NCBI RefSeq assembly: GCF_001622165.1
Contig: NZ_LVWG01000036.1
Coordinates: 62,001 to 126,000 of the forward strand
Length of the DNA stretch: 64,000 nucleotides
Source of the DNA: Pelodictyon luteolum
Lineage (GTDB): Bacteria; Bacteroidota; Chlorobiia; Chlorobiales; Chlorobiaceae
Reading direction: 5' to 3'
The position numbers and the translations under genes are program-made. This document shows, one piece after another, positions 8,588 through 18,717 of this stretch (position 1 is its first letter; each line of letters starts with the position of its first letter). A model generated the notes under the pieces. The model was not told where the DNA came from, did not search any database, and saw only the letters and a program-made list of their open reading frames with translations.

Positions 8588-9673
8588 ATGGATGGTGCTC
8601 TGAAGAGTTGGTCGGTTCTGCAGGGAGGAGGCTACCTCATGCCGGCCTTGCTGGCCCTTTCCGCCATTCTTCTCTATTTCGGGGCGAACACGGTTTTCGG
8701 GCGCGTTGTCCGTAAGGTCCGCCGCTCGGTCAAGGGGACGGGGCTGCCGGTTGAGCTGGTCGCCCCTCCGTTCCGACTGCTTGTCGAACTTGCCGGCATA
8801 TCGCTTCTTCTCAAGTACCTGCCGTTGCCCGACGGGCTGTTTCCGGTGCTCCGCCACCTGCTTCTCATTCTCGCCATCATCTCCTCGGCATGGTTCATGA
8901 TGCGCATGTTCGTGGTTCTCGAACGGTTCGTCATGCTCCACTACGAGTCGAAAACCCTTGAAAACAGCGCGGCAAGACGCAGGGTGGCAACCCATGCCAG
9001 CCTGGCCCGCAAGATTCTCAACGTGGTTCTGGTCGTTCTTGCCCTTTCCTCCGTCCTCATGACCTTCGACACGGTCCGCCAGGTCGGGGTCAGCATCCTT
9101 GCTTCTGCCGGCATCGCCGGTGTCATCATGGGTTTTGCCGCCCAGAAAAGCCTTGCCACCCTCATTGCCGGCGTGCAGATCGCCATCACACAACCTATAA
9201 GCATCGATGATGTGGTCGTTGTGGAGAAAGAGTGGGGAAAGATTGAGGAAATCACCCTTACCTACGTGGTTGTGAACATATGGGACCAGCGTCGTCTCAT
9301 TGTCCCCATAACCCGCTTCATTGATCAGCCGTTCGAGAACTGGTCGAGGGTTTCTGCTGAACTGCTCGGAACGGTATTCTTTTATGTCGATTATGCCATC
9401 CCCATCGAGGATCTGCGTCGCCAGCTGGAGCGTATCGTCTCTTCCTCCCCGCTCTGGGACAAAAGGGTGGTGAGGATGCATGTGACGAACACGACAGACC
9501 GTTCGCTTGAGGTCCGTGCACTCATGAGTGCCAGAAATTCTTCGGATGCCTGGGAACTGCGCTGCCTCGTCCGCGAAGAGATGATCGGCTTCATCAGGGA
9601 GAACTACCCTGGAGGGCTGCCGAGAGTCCGCATGGAGATGGACCAGGCAGGCTCGACTGCCTTCGGGGGATAA
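8588..9673 (+). CDS. MscS-family mechanosensitive ion channel
   Basis: The 361-residue protein has several N-terminal membrane helices (about 17-33, 60-77, 86-110 and 141-160). The MscS pore helix follows, visible as SILASAGIAGVIMGFAAQKS, with its small-residue Gly/Ala face. Then comes the beta-domain IDDVVVVEKEWGKIEEITLTYVVV and a C-terminal alpha/beta vestibule domain. Such channels open on membrane tension to release solutes under hypo-osmotic shock. It starts 4 nt after the FAD-oxidase stop. The stretch 9674-9816 after it has no gene but contains a motif shared with other upstream regions (see findings). Confidence 0.92.
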   Translation: MDGALKSWSVLQGGGYLMPALLALSAILLYFGANTVFGRVVRKVRRSVKGTGLPVELVAPPFRLLVELAGISLLLKYLPLPDGLFPVLRHLLLILAIISSAWFMMRMFVVLERFVMLHYESKTLENSAARRRVATHASLARKILNVVLVVLALSSVLMTFDTVRQVGVSILASAGIAGVIMGFAAQKSLATLIAGVQIAITQPISIDDVVVVEKEWGKIEEITLTYVVVNIWDQRRLIVPITRFIDQPFENWSRVSAELLGTVFFYVDYAIPIEDLRRQLERIVSSSPLWDKRVVRMHVTNTTDRSLEVRALMSARNSSDAWELRCLVREEMIGFIRENYPGGLPRVRMEMDQAGSTAFGG

Positions 9674-9816
9674 AAAAATGTGATGTTTGCGCTTTTTTGG
9701 CTAGCTTCGCTTTTTGTCAGGAGCAGTGCCGGTGATTCCAGATGCTGAAGGCCGCGTAAGGGTTCTGATCATATTTTCAACATGACCGCAAGCGGTACAA
9801 AAAGGAGGACGCGACT

Positions 9817-10245
9817 ATGGCACAGGCCAAAACAGGAGATAAAGTAAAAGTACATTATACCGGCACCCTCAGCGACGGTTCGGTGTTCGATACCTCTGCG
9901 GACCGTGATCCGCTGGAATTCACCGTTGGCGGCGGGCAGGTCATTGCGGGATTCGACAGCGCGGTGATCAATATGGCGCCGGGTGAGGTGAAGGTGCAGG
10001 TCATTCCGGTCGAGGAGGCATACGGGCCGCATAGCGTGGAACTGGTGACTGACGTGCAGCGTGATCGCTTCCCGCCGGACATGGAGCTTGAAATCGGCCA
10101 GCAGCTGCAGGTAGGGCTTGCCGATGGTCAGCAGGCGATTGTGATGATCGTGGACCTGAAAGAGGATGCGGTGACGCTTGATGCCAACCACCCGCTTGCA
10201 GGCCAGGAGCTTACCTTCGAGATCGAACTGGTCGAGATCCTCTAA
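9817..10245 (+). CDS. FKBP-type peptidyl-prolyl isomerase (SlyD-like)
   Basis: This 142-residue protein has the SlyD-type FKBP fold: [17 protein letters not shown], then [20 protein letters not shown], and the inserted chaperone flap from about [17 protein letters not shown] onward. It ends in [19 protein letters not shown], the typical SlyD closing strand. It lacks the histidine-rich metal-binding tail of E. coli SlyD. It isomerises prolyl bonds and assists folding in the cytosol. A strong ribosome-binding site (AAAAAGGAGG, about 9799-9808) precedes the ATG, suggesting good expression. Confidence 0.93.
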   Translation: MAQAKTGDKVKVHYTGTLSDGSVFDTSADRDPLEFTVGGGQVIAGFDSAVINMAPGEVKVQVIPVEEAYGPHSVELVTDVQRDRFPPDMELEIGQQLQVGLADGQQAIVMIVDLKEDAVTLDANHPLAGQELTFEIELVEIL

Positions 10246-10266
10246 GCTTCCCCTCCCTCTGGAGTC

Positions 10267-11529
10267 TCAACGCCGTTCTTCCAGCAGGTAGACGGCGTCG
10301 TGTTTCCGGACTTTTCGGCATTGCAGGGTGATGGTGTCGCCCTTGGACGCAGTGGGTGAGCCTTCCACGTCATTGGTGCGGAAGCTTTCAGGAGTGAAGG
10401 TTTCCACGCCGGTGACGGGGCCCTGTATCGAGAGTTTTCCCCCCGCCGTAAGCTTGCCTGCCTGGATCAGGATTTCAGCTACTCCCGCCTTTGGATAGTA
10501 TTTCACCACCTTGCCGAGATAGGTTTTTCGTTCAAGTGCCTGCGACCCGTAGGACTTCGCCCAGGCGTCAAGCGGCCGGCCGAAGTAGAACCCGTCGGAA
10601 AATCCCCGGTTGTAGACCGTTCTGAGTTCCTGTTTGAGTCCGGCCGTGAGTGTGCTGTAGCGTGCTCTGAAACCAGGGCTGCTGCGATCACTGATGCAGC
10701 AGTCGAGCGCCCTGCGGTAAGCAGACGTCACAGTCTGAACGTATTCGGGGCTGCGGCTTCTGCCCTCGATCTTGAACGCCCCGATGCCGGCATCCATCAG
10801 CCGGTCGAGAAACTCTACGGCCGAGAGGTCCTTCGGGCTCATGACGTAGTCGCTGCCGAGTTCGAGGCTGACACCCTCTTCCGGGTCGGTGACGATATAG
10901 CTTCTTCTGCAGGGCTGTACGCATTCCCCCCGGTTCGCCGACCTGCCGAACAGCTCCTGCGATAGGAAGCAGCGGCCTGAGACGGCGACGCACATCGCCC
11001 CGTGCACGAAGCACTCGATCTTCAGCGGAAGCTGTTCCTCTTCGACCATGGCGGTAAGCCGTTGTACCTGCTGCAGGGTGAGCTCGCGGGCGGGGACGAT
11101 CATGGTTGCGCCAAGTGCGGCAAAGTGCCGGATGGCGTTGGTATTGCTGATTGAAGCCTGTGTCGAGAGATGGAACGGCATGCTTTCTTTCCGGCAGGCG
11201 TCAATGACCGCCATGTCCCAGCAGATGACGGCATCGAGCCCTGCCGATTTCGCGGCGGCGACGTAGCTGTTGATCATCGGCAGCTCGCTGTCGTAGACCG
11301 TGGTATTCAGCGTGAGGTAGGCTCTGGCTCCATAGCTGTCGGCCAGCTTGCGGATGGCGGGGAAGTCTGTGGGCAGGAAGCTTTCGCTGCCGGCACGCAT
11401 GTTGCAGCCCTCGGTGCCGAAATACACTGCATCCGCCCCCGCCTTCAAGGCGGCCTGCATTGCGGTGTGGCTGCCTGCCGGGGCAATCAGTTCCGGGTGC
11501 TTTTTTGTTGTGGTGTGGTCTCGGGCCAT
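10267..11529 (-). CDS. Peptidase U32 family protein (TrhP/RlhA-like RNA hydroxylation)
   Basis: The 420-residue protein contains the U32 signature [19 protein letters not shown] with its conserved cysteines, preceded by [25 protein letters not shown] at the N-terminus. Further cysteines in [11 protein letters not shown] complete the probable iron-sulfur site. Despite the name, well-studied members act in tRNA or rRNA hydroxylation using prephenate, and others have been called collagenase-like proteases. Which RNA is modified here is unknown. It converges on the SlyD-like gene, with stops about 21 nt apart. The upstream region is shared with the divergent membrane-protein gene at 11681. Confidence 0.88.
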   Translation of the reverse strand: MARDHTTTKKHPELIAPAGSHTAMQAALKAGADAVYFGTEGCNMRAGSESFLPTDFPAIRKLADSYGARAYLTLNTTVYDSELPMINSYVAAAKSAGLDAVICWDMAVIDACRKESMPFHLSTQASISNTNAIRHFAALGATMIVPARELTLQQVQRLTAMVEEEQLPLKIECFVHGAMCVAVSGRCFLSQELFGRSANRGECVQPCRRSYIVTDPEEGVSLELGSDYVMSPKDLSAVEFLDRLMDAGIGAFKIEGRSRSPEYVQTVTSAYRRALDCCISDRSSPGFRARYSTLTAGLKQELRTVYNRGFSDGFYFGRPLDAWAKSYGSQALERKTYLGKVVKYYPKAGVAEILIQAGKLTAGGKLSIQGPVTGVETFTPESFRTNDVEGSPTASKGDTITLQCRKVRKHDAVYLLEERR

Positions 11530-11680
11530 ACTCTCCAGTGTCCTTCAGGGGTTCCGATACGTCGCCCGGATGGCGGCGCAGTATGGGATAATAGCGAATA
11601 AGGCGTACATTTTCATTTCGTGTGTTATAGTACCTGGAATTCCTCCAGGGACTCTCCGCCATCTTTTTTTTGATGCTCTT

Positions 11681-12214
11681 ATGAACGATCGTCTGTTTGC
11701 CTTGCTGCTTTTTTCCGTCTCCCTCGGTCTTGCTGCTGCGGAACTGGCGCTTCTTGCCTCCGCCTTCCCCCCGGATTTCTCTGTTCTTGTGCTTGCCGTC
11801 GCCATTTCACTTGCCGGAATGCTGTTCTCGGTTCGTCTGCTGCTTGGAGCCCGCCATGCGGTGGAGTCCGTTTCAGCCCGCCGGAAGAGGGCGATGCAGG
11901 ATCCGGTGATGCGCGAGCGGTTCGAGGGCTATGCTTCTGACGAGGAGTTCCTGGGCGGCGCCTGCCGATGCACTCAGAGCACATCCCCGGCTTCCTCCCG
12001 TCTCAATCTTGAGTCCTTCTCGCTTGACAGGGAGGGCTTTCAGGAGTATATCGGCCGGTCCATGGGCGGTTCGGGTGAAAATGAAGAGTGCGGCTTTTCC
12101 GTTGACCTCGACTGCGACGCACTCTCCCGCGGGGGCGGCACCATGCCCTCTGACTTTTCCCACGATCCCGCCTCGGTGATGGCTGGGCTCCAGAGGGCAG
12201 GGAGAAAGCCGTGA
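11681..12214 (+). CDS. Hypothetical protein with two N-terminal membrane helices
   Basis: This is a 177-residue protein I do not recognise. Two hydrophobic helices (about residues 3-22 and 26-47) form an N-terminal hairpin, followed by a soluble, partly low-complexity domain rich in serine, glycine and acidic residues (for example GGSGENEECGFSVDLDCD). The ATG at 11681 is the best start, because longer in-frame extensions run into the antisense U32 gene. Its stop overlaps the GTG start of the SpoU methylase by 4 nt, so the two are translationally coupled, but no functional link is evident. Confidence 0.7.
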   Translation: MNDRLFALLLFSVSLGLAAAELALLASAFPPDFSVLVLAVAISLAGMLFSVRLLLGARHAVESVSARRKRAMQDPVMRERFEGYASDEEFLGGACRCTQSTSPASSRLNLESFSLDREGFQEYIGRSMGGSGENEECGFSVDLDCDALSRGGGTMPSDFSHDPASVMAGLQRAGRKP

Positions 12215-13008
12215 AGAACCGCACTGTGCCGGAAGTGAGCCGCGCTCTTCTCAAACGCCTCGCCCGGCTCCAGCAACGCAAATACCGTGATCGGGAAGGA
12301 CTGTTTCTTGCCGAAGGGCTTCGAACGGTGCGCGAGCTGCTCGGGCAGATGACCGATCCTGATACCCTCGACTGTCTTGTCTGCACTTCTGAAGGGCTTG
12401 CTCTCTTTCCTGAGTCATCCCTCTACAGTGGAGCCCTCTTTCTTGCCTCAGAGGACGATTTTACCCGGGTTGCCGGCACCAGTTCCCCCCAGGGCGTGCT
12501 CGGTGTGTTCCGTCAGCCGGTATTTCCTTTTCCGCATGAACGCTCGTATCCCGGTCAGGCGATTCTCGTGGCGCTCGACGAACTGCAGGATCCCGGCAAT
12601 GTCGGTACGATTCTCCGTACAGCTGCGTGGCTCGGGGCGGACGGACTGCTTGCGGGACCGGGAACGGTCGACTTTTACAACACTAAAACCGTTCGCTCAT
12701 CAGCCGGCAGCCTGCTCGGCATGCCCCATACCCGTACAGGGAATCTCCCGGAGGCGCTCGGTCAGCTGCAGAAAGCGGGGTTCGCGGTCATCTGTTCATC
12801 ACTTGACGGAGTGGATTTCAGGAGCGGGGGGGCGTGGCCGGAAAGGATCGTGCTCGTCATCGGCAACGAGGCCAACGGCGTGGGGCCCGGCGTGATCGCT
12901 CTGGCGGACCGTCTGGTGAAGATCCCTCACGGCAGGGGAGCGGCGAAGGTCGAGTCGCTCAATGCAGCCGTATCAGCGGCCATTCTTATGGAACGTATCC
13001 TGCTCTAG
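12211..13008 (+). CDS. SpoU/TrmH-family RNA 2'-O-methyltransferase
   Basis: The 265-residue enzyme is a SPOUT-fold RNA ribose methylase. Motif 1 is LDELQDPGNVGTILRTAAW, motif 2 is VIGNEANGVGP and motif 3 is KIPHGRGAAKVESLNAAVSA, which together form the trefoil knot and SAM pocket. The N-terminal part (residues 1-100, RKYRDREGLFLAEGLRTV) is the L30e-like RNA-binding domain seen in RlmB/TsnR-type enzymes. The exact tRNA or rRNA target cannot be told. Translation starts at a GTG overlapping the previous gene. It converges on the universal-stress-protein gene. Confidence 0.93.
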   Translation: MKNRTVPEVSRALLKRLARLQQRKYRDREGLFLAEGLRTVRELLGQMTDPDTLDCLVCTSEGLALFPESSLYSGALFLASEDDFTRVAGTSSPQGVLGVFRQPVFPFPHERSYPGQAILVALDELQDPGNVGTILRTAAWLGADGLLAGPGTVDFYNTKTVRSSAGSLLGMPHTRTGNLPEALGQLQKAGFAVICSSLDGVDFRSGGAWPERIVLVIGNEANGVGPGVIALADRLVKIPHGRGAAKVESLNAAVSAAILMERILL

Positions 13009-13029
13009 CTTTTAGGATGCCGTTCAATC

Positions 13030-13851
13030 CTATACCAGGAGGATCGGATAGTCCAGCACGCTGACGAGTTCCCGAATATCTTCCTTTGCCATCCGCATCT
13101 CATCACAGAGGACCACGAGCCCCGAGTCGAGCATGCGGATGAATCGCGCAATCGTTTTGGCATCCTCTCCCGCCAGGTGATGGAACTCCATTGCGTCCGC
13201 TCTTTCGGGCTCCTGCTCCCGTATCGACGTCTCCATTCTCCATGCTTCTTCGGGATCATTCTCGAGGATGAGGACGTGCAGCAGTGCTTCGGGCGGTGTC
13301 AGGAAAAGAGCAGCCTGCAGCGCCTTTTCAGCTCCTTCAGACCCATCGTAGAGTGCCAGGCATGGCTCCTCTGTTGCTGAGATTCCATGACGCATGATGA
13401 GCAGCGGTTTTTTGCCTTCAACGAGTGCCTTTTGTGCGGTTGAGCCCAGGCCCCTGCGGCAGGTGGGCGACTTGCCGCTTCTGCCGAGTACCAACAGGTC
13501 ACTCTCCAGAGCTGCCGCCACCACTTCTTCGGGTACAAGACCCCGCCGGGTTATGAATGAATGGCGGAGCGTCGAATTTTCGATAGCGGCCAGGAGGGCT
13601 GACTCGGCTTTTTGTGCCTGCCTTCGCACGGCCCGTTCAAGTTCTGCGGGCTCGATTACCCGGGGTTCCTGATTGTAGGGGCGGATCTCACAGCTGAACG
13701 GAAGTTCTGCGAGACGGAACAGGTTGGAATCTTCAACGAAGATGCCCTGGATGTCGGCCTGCAAGCGTTCGGCCAGTTCCCTTGCGGCCTTGAGTGAAGC
13801 CATGCTATGCGGTGAGCAGTCTATGGCGACTGCAATACGGCGGATGATCAT
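13030..13851 (-). CDS. Tandem universal stress protein (UspA family)
   Basis: The 273-residue protein contains two Usp-like halves. The first (about 1-150) begins IIRRIAVAIDCSPHSMASLKAA and ends with LLVLGRSGKSP and KKPLLIM. The second (about 160-273) begins EEPCLALYDGSEGAEKALQAA and ends VSVLDYPILLV. The usual ATP-binding G-2x-G-9x-G[ST] motif is weak in the first half (GRSGK) and absent in the second, so nucleotide binding is uncertain. It starts 1 nt after the Lon-like protease gene ends, so the two are almost certainly one operon. Confidence 0.85.
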   Translation of the reverse strand: MIIRRIAVAIDCSPHSMASLKAARELAERLQADIQGIFVEDSNLFRLAELPFSCEIRPYNQEPRVIEPAELERAVRRQAQKAESALLAAIENSTLRHSFITRRGLVPEEVVAAALESDLLVLGRSGKSPTCRRGLGSTAQKALVEGKKPLLIMRHGISATEEPCLALYDGSEGAEKALQAALFLTPPEALLHVLILENDPEEAWRMETSIREQEPERADAMEFHHLAGEDAKTIARFIRMLDSGLVVLCDEMRMAKEDIRELVSVLDYPILLV

Positions 13852-13852
13852 T

Positions 13853-16252
13853 TCACGCTTCGGGGGTTTCGGAGTTTGCGGAATACTGCCTGATTTTTTC
13901 GGCCATTCCTGCCAGTCGTGCAGCGATTTTCCCGTTTATGCTCTCAGGGGGCCACTGATTGTTTTCATCCTGCTTTCCGGCTGCCACTCCCGTGAGCAGC
14001 TCGATGCCCTCATCGACATGGGCTGCGGCATAGATCGAGAACCTCTCCTCCCTTACCGCCTCGACCACGTCCCTGCGGAGCATGAGGTTCAGGATGTTTG
14101 ACTCCGGTATCAGCACCCCCTGCCTGCCGGTAAGGCCCCGGGCGTTGCAGAGGTCGAAAAAACCTTCAATTTTTTCATTGACGCCACCGATCGCCTGCAG
14201 TTCGCCGTACTGGTTGACGGAGCCGGTAACGGCGATCCACTGCCGGATTGGAACGTCGGACAGCGCTGAGAGGAGGGCGTAGAGCTCGGCCGATGAAGCG
14301 CTGTCACCCTCAACCCCCCCATAGGACTGTTCGAATACCAGCGATGCCGAGAGTGAGAGCGGCTGGGCCATGCCGAAGCGGGCGCCGAGAAATCCGGAGA
14401 GGATCATGACTCCCTTAGAATGAATCGGCCCGCCGAGCTCTGCTTCCCGTTCAATGTCGATCACTTCTCCTTTGCCGAGCCGGATCCGTGCAGTGATCCG
14501 GCCAGGATGGCCGAACAGCTCGCGTCCTGCCGGGTAGACGGCAAGTCCGTTGATCTGTCCGGTTTTGGCCGTGTCCGTATCGATGAGGATGGCGTTTTTG
14601 AGGGTAGCTTCCCTGATCTTTTCACTGATGCGCGATGCCCGCATCACCCGTGCTTCTACGGTACGGTCTACATCGTCGGCGTCGACAGTGCTACGGCCAG
14701 CCGACTCGGCATGGAAATCGGCTTCATGTACCAGGTCGCTGATCTCCTGCAGGCGGGTGGTCAGCTTTCTGCTGTCTCCGGCCAGCCGGCCGCCGTATTC
14801 CACTGTCCGGGCTACAGCCTCACGGCTGAAGTGGCGGAGACGGTTCTCTTTGGCCACCCTTGCGATAATGCGGGCATAGGAATGTTTGCCTTCAGGGTCC
14901 GCTTCCAGCTCGTCTTCAAAATCAGCCGCCACCTTGAAGAGTTCGCTGAAGTCAGGATCATAGGCGTTGAGCAGGTAGTACAGTCTGCGTTCCCCGAACA
15001 GGATGACCTTCAGGTCGAGCGGGATCGGCTCAGGTTCGAGGGATACGGTGCTGATGAGGCTGTAGAGCTGGCCGAGCGATTCGATGCGGATCTGGCGGGT
15101 CCTGAGCGCGTTTTTCAGTGCGTCCCAGGCAAACGGTTCCATGAGAAGTCGGCGGGCGTCAAGCAGCAGGTACCCGCCGTTGGCCCTGTGCAGGGCACCG
15201 GGCTTGATGAGGGTGAAGTCAGTGACGAGGGTACCCATCTGCGAGAGGTGCTCGATGTCGCCGACCAGATTCCGGCAGGCCGGCTTGTCTTCGTAGACGA
15301 TTGGTGCTCCGGTGGTGCCGCCGTTATCAACCGCTACGTTGACGCGGTAGCGGTTGAACGTGCGGCTTTTCTTCGCGGGCTCGCCCGGCTCCTGTCCCTT
15401 TTCAAGGAACTGATAGAAGTTTTCGACGATATCGTTTTCGACGGCATCAAGGTAGAGGCCTATGTCGGGGAGCGTTTCGTACCGGTTTTTGAGTTCGTCG
15501 ACAAGCGGCCGGACGGCAAAGTCGGCAATGGTGCGGTTCAGGCTGTCGATTTTTTCCTGTGTCTCGCGCTGCCACTTCGGCATCTGGGACATGACCGACT
15601 GCAGATCGGTTTTCAGTTTCCCGATTTTTTCCTCGATCTCCTCCCGCTTTTGTTCATCAAGCCGCATGAACTCGTCCGGCTTGAGCACCTCACCTTTCCT
15701 GATAGGTGCAAACGCAAACCCGGCCGGAGTGCGTATGAGGGCGATGCCCTCATCTGCTGCTTTTTTCTCGAGTTCGCCAATCGCTTCGGCCTGCCGCTCC
15801 TGTAACTGTTCGTGGATGGATTTTTCCTCAGCCTGGTACTCTTCGCTGCTGAAGGCTGCCGGGATGACGGTGAGAAGGGCTTCGACAAGGCGGTCCATGC
15901 TTCCTGACAGTTCCGGGGCTTTTCCCGGCGGAAGGCGGAGGGCTTTCGGATGGCGCGGCTTTTCGAAGTTGTAGACGTGGCACCAGTCATCGGGAACCGG
16001 CGCTTTAGGAGCGACGGTTTCAAGGTGGTGCATGAGTGCGGTCTGTTTGCCGGTACCGCTGGGCCCCAGGGCGAAGAGGTTGAACCCGTCATGGCGGATA
16101 GCCATCGAGAAGGCTATCGCGTCGAGGGCCCGTTTCTGTCCTGCGGCTTCTGTTCGGCCGTCAAGTTCCGCGGTGGTCTTAAAGGTGAAGTCCAGCGGGT
16201 CGCATTTCCTGCGAAGCTGTTCCGGGGGGATTTTTCCCTGCTGCTGCGTCAT
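13853..16252 (-). CDS. Lon-related ATP-dependent protease (AAA_32/LonB-like)
   Basis: This 799-residue protein is of the non-classical Lon family. An N-terminal region contains a P-loop ([13 protein letters not shown]) with a long coiled-coil insertion (about residues 150-240). A second ATPase part follows with [14 protein letters not shown], and then a C-terminal Lon protease domain. The catalytic serine lies in [17 protein letters not shown] and the lysine in [14 protein letters not shown]. The start at 16252 is chosen because AGGAG sits 5 nt upstream; in-frame ATGs at 16273 and 16306 lack this. It presumably degrades damaged or regulatory proteins in the cytosol, and it is paired with the Usp gene in one operon. 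Confidence 0.92.
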   Translation of the reverse strand: MTQQQGKIPPEQLRRKCDPLDFTFKTTAELDGRTEAAGQKRALDAIAFSMAIRHDGFNLFALGPSGTGKQTALMHHLETVAPKAPVPDDWCHVYNFEKPRHPKALRLPPGKAPELSGSMDRLVEALLTVIPAAFSSEEYQAEEKSIHEQLQERQAEAIGELEKKAADEGIALIRTPAGFAFAPIRKGEVLKPDEFMRLDEQKREEIEEKIGKLKTDLQSVMSQMPKWQRETQEKIDSLNRTIADFAVRPLVDELKNRYETLPDIGLYLDAVENDIVENFYQFLEKGQEPGEPAKKSRTFNRYRVNVAVDNGGTTGAPIVYEDKPACRNLVGDIEHLSQMGTLVTDFTLIKPGALHRANGGYLLLDARRLLMEPFAWDALKNALRTRQIRIESLGQLYSLISTVSLEPEPIPLDLKVILFGERRLYYLLNAYDPDFSELFKVAADFEDELEADPEGKHSYARIIARVAKENRLRHFSREAVARTVEYGGRLAGDSRKLTTRLQEISDLVHEADFHAESAGRSTVDADDVDRTVEARVMRASRISEKIREATLKNAILIDTDTAKTGQINGLAVYPAGRELFGHPGRITARIRLGKGEVIDIEREAELGGPIHSKGVMILSGFLGARFGMAQPLSLSASLVFEQSYGGVEGDSASSAELYALLSALSDVPIRQWIAVTGSVNQYGELQAIGGVNEKIEGFFDLCNARGLTGRQGVLIPESNILNLMLRRDVVEAVREERFSIYAAAHVDEGIELLTGVAAGKQDENNQWPPESINGKIAARLAGMAEKIRQYSANSETPEA

Positions 16253-16403
16253 TTCCACTCCTGTTCCTGCCATCGGCGTCCGATGGCTTTCCCGTTTCCG
16301 GGTCAAGTGCCGGAACCTGCAGCTGGGGATCTGGTCATTCCGGATGGGTTCTCTTATACCCTTGCAATGTACGAAACTCTCAGCGTTATGGGAACTCTGG
16401 ATT

Positions 16404-17159
16404 TCAGCGTTCCTCTGTGTCTGTTGGAAGCGTTGGGCGCAGGTGTATGGGTTCGGCTGCTTTTGGCCTTAACCGGAGGTTGAGCATTTCGACTCCGACT
16501 GAGAAGGCCATGGCGAAATAGATGTACCCCTTGGGGATCTCATATCCGGCGCCTTCGGCAAGGAGTGTCACCCCGACAAGGATGAGGAAACTCAACGCAA
16601 GCATTTTGATGGTCGGGTGGCGTTCGACGAAATCGCTGATGCTTTTTGCCGAAAGCATCATGACAAGTACAGCGATGACGATCGCTATGACCATCACCGG
16701 GAGGTCGCGCGCAAGTCCTACTGCGGTGATGACGGAGTCGAGTGAGAAGACGATGTCGAGGACTGCAATCTGCAGGAGGGTGAAGAGAAAGCTGCCTGCC
16801 GCCTGGCGGGTTCCGCCCTCTTCGCCTCCTTCAAGGCTCTGGTGGATTTCGTGAGTGCTTTTTGCGAGGAGGAAAAGTCCTCCGGCAAAAAGGATCAGAT
16901 CGCGGCCTGAAAAGCCATGTCCTGCAAGGCTGAACAGTTCGCCGGTAAGGCGCATGACCATGCTGATGGAGAGCAGGAGGAGGATGCGGGTCACCATGGC
17001 AATGCCCAGCCCCATAACGCGTCCCCGCTGCCGCTGGTGCTCGGGAAGCCGCCCTGCCAGAATGGAGATGAAGATGATGTTGTCGATGCCGAGAACGATC
17101 TCAAGTACGGTCAGGGTTGCCAGTGCGACCCATGCTTCAGGTTGCAGTATCCAGTCCAT
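16404..17159 (-). CDS. TerC-family integral membrane protein
   Basis: The 251-residue protein has about seven hydrophobic helices and the two acidic TerC signatures: [20 protein letters not shown] near the N-terminus and [19 protein letters not shown] in the middle. These aspartates probably bind metal ions. Family members export manganese during metallocentre assembly or are linked to tellurium resistance. The C-terminal tail after residue 225 is short and polar. It is transcribed away from the aldehyde dehydrogenase gene. The 151 nt between it and the Lon-like gene suggest a separate promoter for the protease. Confidence 0.92.
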   Translation of the reverse strand: MDWILQPEAWVALATLTVLEIVLGIDNIIFISILAGRLPEHQRQRGRVMGLGIAMVTRILLLLSISMVMRLTGELFSLAGHGFSGRDLILFAGGLFLLAKSTHEIHQSLEGGEEGGTRQAAGSFLFTLLQIAVLDIVFSLDSVITAVGLARDLPVMVIAIVIAVLVMMLSAKSISDFVERHPTIKMLALSFLILVGVTLLAEGAGYEIPKGYIYFAMAFSVGVEMLNLRLRPKAAEPIHLRPTLPTDTEER

Positions 17160-17297
17160 CTGTTGTCGGTGTGGGTGAAGGGTTGATGCAGTTTGTTTCA
17201 GAATGTAGACAACATTTGCTTTCCTGCAATGGGGTGTTTTTTCGTTACTTTTATGTCGTTACTTTCTTTTGACCCCGTTCCATCAGCCTTCTTTCTT

Positions 17298-18674
17298 ATG
17301 GGTGAAGCATTTCAACAGCCGGTTGTGCAGGCCCTGCGAACCGCTTTCGATTCGGGGCTGACCCGTCCCCGTGCCTGGCGCATCCGACAATTGGAGGCGC
17401 TCGGGCGGTTTCTACGTGAGCGGGAAGAGGATCTTGCCGCTGCGGTGCAGGCGGATGTCGGCAAGCCTCCTCCGGAGGTCTTCTTTACCGAGATTGCTTT
17501 TCTTCAGGGTGAAATCCGTTACGCCCTCCGCCACCTCGGAGCGTGGATGCGCCCGAAACGTGCAGCACTGCCCCTCCTCTATCAGCCTGCGGCAGCTTCA
17601 TATACCTATGAGCCCCTTGGTGTGGTGCTTATCATCGGTGCCTGGAACTACCCGCTCCAGCTCGTTCTCTCTCCGCTCGTCAGCGCGATTGCCGCCGGCA
17701 ACTGCGCTGTTCTCAAGCCCTCAGAGCATGCGCCCCGTACCTCCGCCTGCATTGCCGATGGAATCGGGTGCTACCTTGATGCTCAGGCGTTCCGGGTGGT
17801 CGAGGGCGGGCCGCGGGAGGTCCGGCAGCTGCTCCGGGAGCGCTTCGACCATGTGTTTTTTACGGGAAGCCGGGCTGGAGGCCGGGAGGTGATGCAGGCG
17901 GCAGCCATTCATCCCGCGTCGGTGACACTCGAACTCGGCGGTCGGTGTCCCTGTATTGTAGATTCCGGCATGCATATAAGGACGGTTGCACGCCGCATCG
18001 CATGGGCGAAGTTCCTCAATGCCGGACAGACCTGCATCGCACCGGATTATGTCCTGGTTCGCCGTGGCCTTGAGGGCATGCTTGCCGATGCGCTCCGGGA
18101 GGCTTTGGTGGCATTTTACGGGCCATCACCCGGCCGGAGTCCCAGATATGCTCGTGTGGTCGGTGACGACCGGCTCCTCCGGCTTGAGGAACGGTTCCCG
18201 GGCATTGTGGAGAGGGAGCATAGCGGAGGGCGAACTATTCCGCCAACAATACTGGAGGATGCAGGAGAGGAGCATGCCGGTGCAGGAGAAGAGATTTTTG
18301 GCCCTGTCCTGCCGCTTGTCCCATACAAGGTGATCGGGGACGCCATCGCCATGATCAGGAGCGGTCAGGAGCCCTTGGCCATCTATCTTTTCAGCACTGA
18401 CCGCGAAGTGCAGCAGAGGGTGCTCGGCGAAACCCGGTCCGGTGGAGTCTGCATCAACGATCTGCTGTTCCAGGCCGCCGTGCCTTCTCTTCCCTTCGGC
18501 GGGGTCGGACGGAGCGGGTTCGGCGCTTATCATGGGCGGGCAGGGTTCGAGGAGTTTTCCACCCGGAGGAGCGTCATGAAACGCCCGATTGTTGCCGACA
18601 TATGGCTTCGCTACCCGCCATACGGGAGCAGGAAGTTCCGATTCCTGCGTTGGTTGATCGGCTTTTTCCAGTGA
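17298..18674 (+). CDS. Aldehyde dehydrogenase
   Basis: This protein of about 458 residues belongs to the NAD(P)-dependent aldehyde dehydrogenases of the class-3/fatty-aldehyde type. Visible sites are the cofactor loop IIGAWNYPLQLVLSPLVSAI, KPSEHAPRTS, the glutamate in VTLELGGRCP and the catalytic cysteine in NAGQTCIAPDYVLV (around residue 245). C-terminal LPFGGVGRSGFGAYHG is also typical. The hydrophobic tail (FRFLRWLIGFF) may aid membrane association, as in fatty aldehyde dehydrogenases. I placed the start at 17298, where family similarity begins. ATGs at 17253 and a longer one at 17193 are possible. The patatin-like lipase gene follows 43 nt later, so a link to lipid or aldehyde turnover is plausible. 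Confidence 0.92.
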   Translation: MGEAFQQPVVQALRTAFDSGLTRPRAWRIRQLEALGRFLREREEDLAAAVQADVGKPPPEVFFTEIAFLQGEIRYALRHLGAWMRPKRAALPLLYQPAAASYTYEPLGVVLIIGAWNYPLQLVLSPLVSAIAAGNCAVLKPSEHAPRTSACIADGIGCYLDAQAFRVVEGGPREVRQLLRERFDHVFFTGSRAGGREVMQAAAIHPASVTLELGGRCPCIVDSGMHIRTVARRIAWAKFLNAGQTCIAPDYVLVRRGLEGMLADALREALVAFYGPSPGRSPRYARVVGDDRLLRLEERFPGIVEREHSGGRTIPPTILEDAGEEHAGAGEEIFGPVLPLVPYKVIGDAIAMIRSGQEPLAIYLFSTDREVQQRVLGETRSGGVCINDLLFQAAVPSLPFGGVGRSGFGAYHGRAGFEEFSTRRSVMKRPIVADIWLRYPPYGSRKFRFLRWLIGFFQ

Positions 18675-18717
18675 GGTGGCAACGCCATCCGGCAGTAACT
18701 TCAAAGAGGGTTGAGAG

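Noticed and set aside
14420-15805. 461-codon plus-strand frame over the Lon-like gene
   Set aside because: The minus strand carries Lon motifs and a good ribosome-binding site, so the plus frame is a high-GC shadow.
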